A stretch of 64,000 bases of DNA. It comes from Paenibacillus piri. Lineage in GTDB: Bacteria > Bacillota > Bacilli > Paenibacillales > NBRC-103111. Location of the stretch: contig NZ_SMRT01000018.1 of assembly GCF_004354045.1 (NCBI RefSeq), forward strand, positions 4,473 to 68,472, written 5' to 3'. Positions 31,711-39,762 of this stretch are shown here, piece by piece. The translations under genes were made by a program, and so were the position numbers. The notes under the pieces are model-generated. The model saw only the letters and a list, made by a program, of their open reading frames with translations, was not told the origin of the DNA and searched no databases. The number at the start of each line of letters is the position of its first letter. Position 1 is the stretch's first letter.

Positions 31711-33246
31711 TCACTGGCCGGCCAACTGCTTGCGGTATTCTTTGGGGGACACTCCCGCTATTTTGTTGAACATATGCGTGAAATAATTGGAGTCGTTGAA
31801 GCCGGTGGCCTCGGAAATTTCGAATATTTTCATATCTGTGCTTTTCAGCAGAAGCTTCGCTTTCTGTACGCGCAGGTTCTGGATATAGACGGTTATACTT
31901 TCACCGGTTTCCTTTTTAAACAGATTGCTGAAGTAGCTGGGGTTGAGATGGACATGGGCCGCCACCTCAGCCAAGCCGCATACCCCCATGTATGATTCTT
32001 CAATAAACCGGATGGCCTGCTTGACCGGATTATCATTCTTGCTGGCAAGCCAGTTATTGTGGGACTGCAGGAATTTATGGATGTATCCCTGCAGCCATGC
32101 CGCAATATCCTCCGGCGTCGCACATTTGTAGACAGAATCCCAATCTATGGGGCGCACGGCCATTTGCCATTCGGGAAACTGGACCTGCACCAGCCGGAGA
32201 ATGGCTGCAGCCAGCAGCAGCGCTTCGATCTTGGCGGTTTGCGGGGGCAAATGGCTGATCCGGACGGCTTGCTCCTGCAGCTCCCGGCTCAGCCGGCTGT
32301 TATCCTCCGACATAAGCCAGGTTACAATTTCCTTCTCCTTCTCGTAAAGCGCCGTCTGGTTGAGCAGTGATTCATTGGCAGAACCGTGGTCCCTGTCCCC
32401 TTCCCGGCGATACCGTCTGTAGCCCTGGCGCAATTCCTCCGTGCTGGCGCATAGCCCTTGTCCGCTGCATTCAAGAGCCAGCCTCAGATAATGATGGACC
32501 GAATCGGTGAGTATCTGCAGCCATGAGGGGGATGTATTCGGCCGGGAAGCACTCCGGTCCACCAATAAAGCCCACTCCGATGCGTTCAAGGGAAACAGGC
32601 GAAAGCCGCCGGGAAACCATTTATTCAATTGCTCTCCGGCAATATTGGCGAAAGCAAACTGCAAAAGCGGCACATCCTGGGCGGAATAATGCTTCTCCGG
32701 GGGGAAATAGGTAGGAATACGAAGAAAATGCAGCTCGCATTGCTTCATCCGCTTCAGCAGAGCCTCCACCTCTTCGCCGCTGCAGGGCATGCCCATAATA
32801 GCCGAGCGCAGCTCGCTGTCTTCATGCTGGCGCTTCCAGCCCTCCACCAAGAGTTGGGACTGGCTTTCTTCAATCAGCTGCACATAAATCCGGTCGAGTA
32901 CGCTTAATATATCCGTTTCCACACAAGGCTTCGTGATAAAGTCCAACACCCCGAACTTGACGGCGGACTGGGCATACGAAAAATCCTTGAATCCGGTTAC
33001 AATCACAATCTTCGTCAGCCAGCCGCGGCTTCTGATTTCTTCTGCCAGCTGCAGACCATCTATATGGGGCATCCGGATATCGGTCAGCAAGAGATCCGGG
33101 ACACATTTCTCCATCATTAACAAGGCGTCCCGGCCATTGGCCGCTTCCCCCGTCACCACCCACTCGGCGGACCTCTTCCCCGCCAGCTTCAGCAGCCCCT
33201 TGCGGAAGTTGGGCTGATCCTCTGCAATAAACAGCTTGCCCTTCAT
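31711..33246 (-). CDS. Response regulator with AraC-type DNA-binding domain (YesN-like)
   Basis: A 511-residue regulator. The receiver domain has phospho-acceptor Asp56 in DLLLTDIRMP and the conserved Lys in FITKPC. A long middle region leads to the AraC HTH pair ending in TGFNDSNYFTHMFNKIAG and SPKEYRKQLAG. It overlaps the kinase gene by 4 bp (ATGA), so the two are co-translated. The pair would sense an extracellular sugar and activate the transporter and glycosidase genes upstream. The common 70 bp element at 39471 and 47388 is a plausible target. Confidence 0.92.
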   Translation of the reverse strand: MKGKLFIAEDQPNFRKGLLKLAGKRSAEWVVTGEAANGRDALLMMEKCVPDLLLTDIRMPHIDGLQLAEEIRSRGWLTKIVIVTGFKDFSYAQSAVKFGVLDFITKPCVETDILSVLDRIYVQLIEESQSQLLVEGWKRQHEDSELRSAIMGMPCSGEEVEALLKRMKQCELHFLRIPTYFPPEKHYSAQDVPLLQFAFANIAGEQLNKWFPGGFRLFPLNASEWALLVDRSASRPNTSPSWLQILTDSVHHYLRLALECSGQGLCASTEELRQGYRRYRREGDRDHGSANESLLNQTALYEKEKEIVTWLMSEDNSRLSRELQEQAVRISHLPPQTAKIEALLLAAAILRLVQVQFPEWQMAVRPIDWDSVYKCATPEDIAAWLQGYIHKFLQSHNNWLASKNDNPVKQAIRFIEESYMGVCGLAEVAAHVHLNPSYFSNLFKKETGESITVYIQNLRVQKAKLLLKSTDMKIFEISEATGFNDSNYFTHMFNKIAGVSPKEYRKQLAGQ

Positions 33247-35081
33247 CCGTTCCCCTCCTCATGACTCCCCAGAGTCCCGGATATAATAGGAAGCATCATG
33301 TGAACAACCGTTCCTTTCCCTTTACTGCTGGTAATTTCCACTCCATATGCGGGTCCGTATACCAGTTGAATGCGCCGCAGCACACTTTTGTAGCCGATTC
33401 CCGTCTTATTGCCGTCCGGCAGATCAGCCTCCGCCTCTGTCAAGGTTTTCAGGGTTTCTTTATCCATGCCGCATCCGTTGTCAGCCACCTCGATATGCAG
33501 CGCCTCATTTAACAGGAACGCTTTAATCCGCAGCACCCGGTCTTTCTCCATATCACGGAAAGCGTGCACAAAAACATTTTCCACCACCGGCAGCAAGAGG
33601 GATCGCATCATCCGCAGATTCAGCAGGGACTCCTCAGCTTGAATAATGGTTTCAATCTCGCCGGTGAACAGCTCTGTCTGGATCTTGATGTAATTGCGGA
33701 TCTGATGCAGCTCTTCGCCAAGAGTCGTATCAGTCTGGACAGATTTAAGGGAATACTTCAACATCTCCGAGATGGCGTTGATCAGAAGCGCCGCCTCCTC
33801 CTGGTCGTTGCTGTACAGCTTCCAATACAGCTCATTGAACAGGTTGTGCAGATAATGGGGGTTCAGCTGTGCCTGGATGGCTTTCAGCTCCGATTCCCTC
33901 TGGCTGATCTGGGCCAAATATACCTTATTGATCAGCTCGCTCACTTGCTCCGCCATGCTGTTGAAGCTGTCTCCGATGTAGCCCAGCTCATCGCCGGAAT
34001 CCACTCTGACACGGACCGTGAAATCGCCGGAACGCAGCATACGCAGTCCCTGCATCAGATGGGCCAGAGGAGTCAGGAGCGTCCGGGTAGAAATCGTAAT
34101 AAGCAGTGCACTGAGCAGGATCACGCCGATTCCGGCAAATGCCAATACCTGGATGATGTCTTTATTTTTCCTCTGTATCTCCTGCAAGGAAGCCCCTCCA
34201 TATAGGGTAAAGCCTGCCGGAATCAGCTCGTGGCGGACAAACAGATAGGTGATGTCATTCATTTTGACATAACGGGGATAATTTGCCACTGTCAGTTGCA
34301 AGAGTTGCTCCATCTCGCTCTGGTCGGTATTGGAGTAGAGCATACCGCCCATAGGCTCCAGCAGCAGCACCTTGCCGCTGCCGTTCTCCGTAAGATCCCG
34401 CAGCACATGGGATACCAGACTTTCCTCCATCACCATCACCATGGTGCCATACGGGATCAGTTTCTCATTGAGCATCCGTCTGGCAGCAACCAGAACCGTT
34501 CTGCGGCCGTCCGGATCAATGGCGCTGGCCGCCTCGGCCCGGCCCCAGACCATATTCCCCCGATGGGGCTTAAGCTTTTCCATCATCCTGGTCAAGTCAT
34601 CCGTTCCCGGCTCTCCCGACGCACCGGTTTTGGAGAGAACCGTCATTTCCCCGTTCTCATTGTACAGGAAAACGGAACGGATGGACGGCGCATCCACCAG
34701 CAGCATGTTCAACTGCTCTTCCACATACTTGCGGTTCTTGAATTGGGTGTAGGAATCGCTTACGGGAACGATGTTCTCCCTGAGGAACAGTTCGATGTAC
34801 GGATTCAGGATAATGGATTGGGATACCCGGTTGATTTCCTGGAAGGACATCTCCAGTCTGGCCAAAGCCTGTTCGTTGGCGATGGAGAACTGCTTGCTGA
34901 TTTCATCCTCCATTAACTGGATATTTGACCGGTAAACCATCCAGCCTGCCAAGGCAAAGGCAAGTGTTACCATACACGAGAACAGCACGATCAGTTTGAT
35001 CTTGAAGCTGCCCTTTATTTTTCCGGCTATATACCCCGGCCAGCTTATCGGATGCAGTCGGCTCCCCCCCTCGAATTTCAT
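33243..35081 (-). CDS. Sensor histidine kinase (YesM-like)
   Basis: A 612-residue membrane kinase. Membrane segments are at about 29-51 and 311-330 with an extracellular sensor between them. A HAMP domain follows (about 330-385), then the His_kinase phospho-acceptor His409 in AQLNPHYLHNLFNELYW, the N-box Asn502 in VVENVFVHAF and the G1 box DNGCG at 534-538. The nominal ATG at 35081 lacks a near ribosome binding site; GGGGGGAG lies only shortly downstream, so an alternative start just after it is possible. An 11 bp inverted repeat lies just upstream. Confidence 0.9.
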   Translation of the reverse strand: MKFEGGSRLHPISWPGYIAGKIKGSFKIKLIVLFSCMVTLAFALAGWMVYRSNIQLMEDEISKQFSIANEQALARLEMSFQEINRVSQSIILNPYIELFLRENIVPVSDSYTQFKNRKYVEEQLNMLLVDAPSIRSVFLYNENGEMTVLSKTGASGEPGTDDLTRMMEKLKPHRGNMVWGRAEAASAIDPDGRRTVLVAARRMLNEKLIPYGTMVMVMEESLVSHVLRDLTENGSGKVLLLEPMGGMLYSNTDQSEMEQLLQLTVANYPRYVKMNDITYLFVRHELIPAGFTLYGGASLQEIQRKNKDIIQVLAFAGIGVILLSALLITISTRTLLTPLAHLMQGLRMLRSGDFTVRVRVDSGDELGYIGDSFNSMAEQVSELINKVYLAQISQRESELKAIQAQLNPHYLHNLFNELYWKLYSNDQEEAALLINAISEMLKYSLKSVQTDTTLGEELHQIRNYIKIQTELFTGEIETIIQAEESLLNLRMMRSLLLPVVENVFVHAFRDMEKDRVLRIKAFLLNEALHIEVADNGCGMDKETLKTLTEAEADLPDGNKTGIGYKSVLRRIQLVYGPAYGVEITSSKGKGTVVHMMLPIISGTLGSHEEGNG

Positions 35082-35095
35082 ATTTTATTATAAAA

Positions 35096-35152
35096 CGCTT
35101 CCTTCCAAGCAAACAAGGTTTTCATTTTACCTGTCTGCGTAGGAAGGAAGCG
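35096..35152 (-). promoter_or_regulatory. 11 bp inverted repeat in front of the kinase gene
   Basis: CGCTTCCTTCC and GGAAGGAAGCG are perfectly complementary with a 35 bp loop. On the minus strand the second half is followed by TTTTAT. It may work as a terminator of the upstream operon, or hide the GGAAGG that could serve the kinase gene as ribosome binding site. Confidence 0.5.
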
Positions 35153-35180
35153 CGTCACGTTCCGGTCCGGTTTACCCGTA

Positions 35181-35792
35181 TTATTGGATGGCTTTGTCTG
35201 CAACAGCCTGAAAGGAGGAATCCAGAATACCGGCTTCTATGCCTTTTAGGATACCCGCGGCAATTGCGGCCGATCCGGATACCTCTTTATAGCTGGTTGG
35301 ATCTTGCAGGGCTGTGTGCCAGAGACCGGAAGCGGCCTGGAGCGGAACCAGAGCATTGACCTGAGCCTTATACGTATCAACCAGAAATTGACGGACGCCC
35401 GGGTTAATCGTATCCTGGCAAGTTTCCAGGTAATCGACGAGGCCGTAGGTGAACCAGGAATTGCCGCGGCACCAGAAGATGCTGCCGAAATTATCGTTGC
35501 GCTCGAAACTCCAGCCGTGGAAGAACAATCCGGTATGTTTGTCGAACAAGTACTTGATATGGAGCAGAATCTGGTGTACTGCTTCTTGCTCCCACTCCGG
35601 CCGGTTGAACTTGCGCCCGGCCTGGTTCAGAAACAGAACCGCCATAAAGAGCGTATCAATCCATAACTGCCCATTGTGCAAGTGGATTCCATCCCGGTAG
35701 CCAATGGCAGTGACTATATGCTGGAAGCCGCCTTCTTTGGTTTTGGGCAGCTCATGAACGAGCCAGTCCGATTTTTTAAAGCAGCATTTCAT
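35181..35792 (-). pseudogene. GH105/GH88-type unsaturated glycuronyl hydrolase, central fragment
   Basis: The 203 residues match the middle of YteR/YesR-like enzymes, which remove unsaturated galacturonyl residues from rhamnogalacturonan or related oligosaccharides. YRDGIHLHNGQLWIDTLFMA contains the catalytic Asp region and WCRGNSWFTYGL the substrate-binding His/Arg region (here Cys-Arg). Full proteins have about 370 residues; about 100 are missing at the N-terminus and about 70 after SFQAVADKAIQ. The fragment may still be transcribed as part of the operon but should be inactive. Confidence 0.8.
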
Positions 35793-35900
35793 TTGTCATG
35801 ATTCATATACTCCTTCTCATATAAAATGTTCAGAAAGCAAACTTGGCCCGGCCTTTGCCGAACCAAGTCCGCATTCATCCTATTCCAGGCCCTTCAGCCC

Positions 35901-37541
35901 TTACTTGTGTTGGGAGCGGACCAACTCCAGGATATCCTTACCCAGGAAGGCTCTGTCCTTATTTTCTTTATACCAGGTATTCATGAATTCCTCAATCTGT
36001 TTGCCGCCGCCTCTCTCCCAGGCAGCTTTGGCATCTGCAACGGCCTGCTCAGGGGTATATTTGGCCCCGCCGATAATGCCTTTGGCATAGATGTCCTTCA
36101 TTTCCTTGTCGACATTGGTATTGATCACTACCAACTCGCTCGGCAAGGTAGGCATATGCTCATAGTGACTCAGCGCGGGATACTTGGCCTCGGGATTAAG
36201 CAGAAACTCGTCGGTTTTCTTCAGCATGTCCAGACCGGCCTTCTGGTCAGGATCACTCACGTCGAACGCAGTGGTGGAAATCAGAAGCGGATTCTCGGGG
36301 ATCGAGTAGAACATGGAGTAGTCCATGGCCCAATCCAGTTCCTTGGCATTCTTCGCAGGATCAACGACCTTGGGAAAACCGTCCGCACCTTTTTTCCAAT
36401 GCTCTCCCTCAATTCCTTTTTTCAGAATCAGACCGGTCTCCGGCTTGATGATGAAGTTAATATATTCCATAGCGGCCTTGGGATTTTTGGCCGCGGCATT
36501 GATCACCGTGGTCATTTGAACCGGATTGACCACATGATGAACGAATTGCCCCATGGGAGACTTGGGCTGCGCCATCGGCGCAATCTCCGCCTCCGGAACA
36601 ACCTTGCGGAGCGTTTTGAGGTCCGTTACCGTACTCTCAAACCAGTTGTTGACAACAGGCGGAAGATAAACGCCTATTTTTCCGTTCAGATAATCCTGCT
36701 TGGCTTTGGCACCATTCTTGTCCGCCAGGTAATCCTTATCGATAAGCCCTTCCTCAAATAACCTTTTCTTGAATTTAAGAGACTCCAGAGCATTATCCCA
36801 ACTCCTGATAATTTTGTCATCATTGGAGATTTTCCAGCCGTACGAGCCGAACATGGAATCCACCATGCCGTCCGAGGTGTAGCTCATATTGGTTCCATAA
36901 GTATCCTTCTTCCCGTTGCCGTCAGGGTCCTGCTCAACGAATGCTTTCAGAACGACAAGCAATTCGTCGGTGGTCTTCGGAACCTCCAGCTTCAGCTTTT
37001 TCAGCCAATCCATCCGGATAAAGGCTACACTCTGCAGATGGGGCTCATTAATTTTACCGATTTCGTAAAGCTTGCCGTCCGGCTTGGTGCCTATTTTGCG
37101 AAGCTGGGGGTACTTTTCCAGCAGCTTCTGGTATTCAGGCGCATATTTCAAGTAATCGTCCAGAGGCATCAATTGCTTCTGCTGGTACAGGGAATTCCGG
37201 AACCCCGTGTCATAATCATTGACAATATCCGGCGCACTGCCCGATGCGAACAACACATTCAGCTTCTTGACTGCCTCTGCCCGGGCCACCGGCACATACA
37301 TGGCCGTAACGGGAGAATGCTCATTGATCCACTTGGTCCAACGGTTGTCCTCAACCGTTCCTTCCGCTGCGGGAATATTGCCCCTGTCATAGTTGGAAAC
37401 GGTAATTGTGGCTTTTCCTTCGGCTTTCCCATTTGTCCCCTCTTCCTTTTGACTGCAACCAGCTGCCCCTGCTGCCATAACCGCCGACAGTCCCAGTGCC
37501 AACGTGATCTTCATTCTTGGTGCGGATGTTTGTCCAAACAT
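35901..37541 (-). CDS. Extracellular sugar-binding lipoprotein (LplA-like)
   Basis: A 546-residue binding protein. The N-terminus MKITLALGLSAVMAAGAAGC is a lipoprotein signal with the lipid-modified Cys at its end. Typical family segments include NVLFASGSAPDIVNDYDTGF and GTKPDGKLYEIGKINEP. The start is supported by GAGGGGG. It follows two permease genes and should deliver oligosaccharides released by the giant GH43 enzyme encoded nearby. An ATPase gene is not present here. Confidence 0.9.
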   Translation of the reverse strand: MFGQTSAPRMKITLALGLSAVMAAGAAGCSQKEEGTNGKAEGKATITVSNYDRGNIPAAEGTVEDNRWTKWINEHSPVTAMYVPVARAEAVKKLNVLFASGSAPDIVNDYDTGFRNSLYQQKQLMPLDDYLKYAPEYQKLLEKYPQLRKIGTKPDGKLYEIGKINEPHLQSVAFIRMDWLKKLKLEVPKTTDELLVVLKAFVEQDPDGNGKKDTYGTNMSYTSDGMVDSMFGSYGWKISNDDKIIRSWDNALESLKFKKRLFEEGLIDKDYLADKNGAKAKQDYLNGKIGVYLPPVVNNWFESTVTDLKTLRKVVPEAEIAPMAQPKSPMGQFVHHVVNPVQMTTVINAAAKNPKAAMEYINFIIKPETGLILKKGIEGEHWKKGADGFPKVVDPAKNAKELDWAMDYSMFYSIPENPLLISTTAFDVSDPDQKAGLDMLKKTDEFLLNPEAKYPALSHYEHMPTLPSELVVINTNVDKEMKDIYAKGIIGGAKYTPEQAVADAKAAWERGGGKQIEEFMNTWYKENKDRAFLGKDILELVRSQHK

Positions 37542-37582
37542 GTGGAATCCCCCTCAATCTATGATTGATTTCGTTGTTGCCG

Positions 37583-38455
37583 CTAACCCTTGATAGAGCC
37601 AAGCATAATGCCTTTGACAAAATACTTCTGCAGGATCGGGTATACCACCAGCATGGGCACAACCATAACCATAACCCCAACCGCTTTCAGCTTTTCGGAT
37701 ACCATTTCCTGCTGCTGCATCATATCCATGGCCGACACATTGAAGTTCCCCTGAATTTGCAGCATCCCCTGAACGATAACAGTAAGATTCTGCAAATTCG
37801 TCTTACTGATGTAAAGAATAACACTCATGAACATGTTCCAGTAGCCCACCCCGTAGAATAAAGTCAGCGTAGCCAGCATGGGAAGAGACAAGGGCAGTAT
37901 GATGCGCATGAGCAGTTGGACCTCGCCGCAGCCGTCAATCTGGGCGGAATCCACCACTTCTCCCGGGATGCTCTCAAAATAGCTTTTCATAATCAGCATA
38001 TTATAGGTGCTGATCAGCCCGCCAAACCAGAGGGACCAGTAAGTATTGGTCAAATGCAGGCTATTCATGACCAGGTATGTAGGGATCATGCCTCCGCTGA
38101 AGAGCATGGTAAACAATGCGGCCGTTGTGATCGGCTTGCGGGCGTAGAGGTAACGGCGGGATAAGGGATAGGCCGTCAGCACCGTGGCCAGCATGCTCAA
38201 GGCCGTTCCGCATAAGGTAATGATCACGCTGTTGGTAAAGGCGCGCAAGGCCGGCGTATTCTCAAAAAAGTATCTGTAAACGGTGAAATCAAGCCCCACC
38301 GGCCAGAACCAGACCTGACCCAGGTCAACCGCATGCCCCGAGCTTACGGACAGCGCAATCAGATGCAGGAAAGGCAGGATGCAGGTGAGAGAAATGATGA
38401 TCAATACCACGTGAATAAAGATTGCAAAAATTTTTCCGCCCGTGGATTCCCTCAA
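37583..38455 (-). CDS. Carbohydrate ABC transporter permease (YtcP/LplC type)
   Basis: A 291-residue permease with EAA-like loop VVDSAQIDGCGEVQLLMRII and the class-typical ending FVKGIMLGSIKG. The start is a TTG at 38455, set by GGAGGAG seven bases upstream; the frame is open to 38551 but those residues overlap the preceding gene. It forms a pair with the product of 38475-39431. Confidence 0.9.
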   Translation of the reverse strand: MRESTGGKIFAIFIHVVLIIISLTCILPFLHLIALSVSSGHAVDLGQVWFWPVGLDFTVYRYFFENTPALRAFTNSVIITLCGTALSMLATVLTAYPLSRRYLYARKPITTAALFTMLFSGGMIPTYLVMNSLHLTNTYWSLWFGGLISTYNMLIMKSYFESIPGEVVDSAQIDGCGEVQLLMRIILPLSLPMLATLTLFYGVGYWNMFMSVILYISKTNLQNLTVIVQGMLQIQGNFNVSAMDMMQQQEMVSEKLKAVGVMVMVVPMLVVYPILQKYFVKGIMLGSIKG

Positions 38456-38474
38456 GAGGGTTCTCCTCCTTTCT

Positions 38475-39431
38475 TCAGAATAATCCCTGATCGAATTTAC
38501 GGGCCAATGCATTGGCCGACAGCACAAGCACCAGGCCGACAAAGGATTCAAACAAGCCCATGGCTGTGGTCAGGCCAAACTGGGCCTGCTGCAGCCCCAC
38601 TTTGTACACGTAGGTGCTGATGACTTCAGCTTTCTGCAGGACAGTGGGATTCTGCAAATTGTAAACCTGGTCAAACCCTACTTCCATCAGACGGCCCATT
38701 CCAAGAATCAGCAGCAGGATAATCGTAGGACGGAGGCCCGGCAGGGTGATATGCCAAATCTGCCTAAGCTTGCCTGCGCCGTCCATCCCCGCGGATTCGT
38801 ACAGGCTGGGGTCAATGCCGGAGAGAGCGGCGAGATAGATAATAGCGCCGAAGCCCATCTCCTTCCACATGCCGGAGCCGATAAAGATGGCAATCCATGA
38901 GTTTGCGCGGTAAAGGAAAGGCACCGGCTCCATTCCCCATTGGCCCAGCAGCTTGTTGATGGTGCCGCCGTCGATGGAGAACAGGGTCAGGATAATGCCT
39001 GCAACGATAACCCAGGACAAAAAATGAGGCAGATAAATAATGGTTTGAATCCAGCGCTTCAACCAGCTCTTCCTGACCTCATTCAAGGCAATCGCGATAA
39101 TAATCGGCGCAGGGAACCCGAAGATCAGGTTCAGAACGCTCAGGGTAAGGGTATTCCAGATAATTTGCAGCGTGACGTGGGACTGGAACAAAATCTCGAA
39201 ATATTTCCACCCTACCCACGGACTTGACCATATGCCATCGTGAAAATTGTAGTTCTTGAAAGCAATCACAAGACCGCCCATAGGCAAGTAGCGGAAGATC
39301 AGATAATAAAGCACTCCCGGTATAAGCATGACAAATAGCGGAATATTCTGCCGAAACCGCTTTGTCTGGTAAAAAGCCTCTTTGGCTGCCGGTGCTCTAT
39401 CCGTTCCTACGGCAGCAGGCGTTGTTTTCAT
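38475..39431 (-). CDS. Carbohydrate ABC transporter permease (LplB type)
   Basis: A 318-residue permease. It opens IPLFVMLIPGVLYYLIFRYL and has the EAA loop YESAGMDGAGKLRQIWHITL. It ends ALARKFDQGLF. GGGGGAG precedes the ATG. It is the first gene of the transporter operon, and the common regulatory element at 39471-39544 lies just upstream of it. Confidence 0.92.
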   Translation of the reverse strand: MKTTPAAVGTDRAPAAKEAFYQTKRFRQNIPLFVMLIPGVLYYLIFRYLPMGGLVIAFKNYNFHDGIWSSPWVGWKYFEILFQSHVTLQIIWNTLTLSVLNLIFGFPAPIIIAIALNEVRKSWLKRWIQTIIYLPHFLSWVIVAGIILTLFSIDGGTINKLLGQWGMEPVPFLYRANSWIAIFIGSGMWKEMGFGAIIYLAALSGIDPSLYESAGMDGAGKLRQIWHITLPGLRPTIILLLILGMGRLMEVGFDQVYNLQNPTVLQKAEVISTYVYKVGLQQAQFGLTTAMGLFESFVGLVLVLSANALARKFDQGLF

Positions 39432-39470
39432 GGCTCCCCCTTCTTTCCTGCTGAAAGTTTTTGTTGGATG

Positions 39471-39544
39471 TGATGCTTATAATGTACCGCGGTTTGTCCA
39501 TTCCGGCCTTAAGAATCTTTAGGTCTTTCTGTACGATTTTTGTT
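39471..39544 (-). promoter_or_regulatory. Common upstream element of the polysaccharide locus, copy 1
   Basis: The block GCCTTAAGAATCTTTAGGTC continuing TTTCTGTACGATTTTTGTT is identical to one at 47423-47462. TGATGCTTAyAmTGTAC also matches at the downstream side. Its position 40 bp before the permease start suits a promoter with an activator site; on the minus strand TATAAG near 39480 may be the -10 box. Confidence 0.8.
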
Positions 39545-39603
39545 TCTCCTTCAAACCAGCAGGAGTTTCCCGGATTCACCGAACCATTAAAGCCGGAAGC
39601 GTA

Positions 39604-39657
39604 AGGCAAAAAACAAGGAGCCGAGCGGATGTTCCCGCTTGGCTCCTTGTTTTTTGC
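39604..39657. terminator. Strong bidirectional terminator
   Basis: GCAAAAAACAAGGAGCCgAG and its exact complement form a stem of more than 20 bp around a short loop. It follows the giant GH43 gene and would end its transcript, and it shields the transporter operon downstream. Confidence 0.9.
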
Positions 39658-39762
39658 CTGCGTCCGCAAAGCTCCTGCCACTGCTGCTTGCAGCAGTCTG
39701 TCCGGCGTAACGGTGCAGAACAGTAATCAGTTGTTCCCGGGTAATGGAAGCTTCAGGGTGTA
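39650..39762 (-). pseudogene. S-layer homology (SLH) domain remnant
   Basis: In the frame next to the end of the GH43 gene, the DNA reads HPEASITREQLITVLHRYAG and SSSGRSFADAGK, which is part of an SLH repeat. SLH domains anchor proteins to the cell wall. The GH43 frame itself ends at 39753 with TIPTTP, so the remnant is out of frame. The rest of the usual three SLH repeats has been deleted, up to the terminator. Confidence 0.7.
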
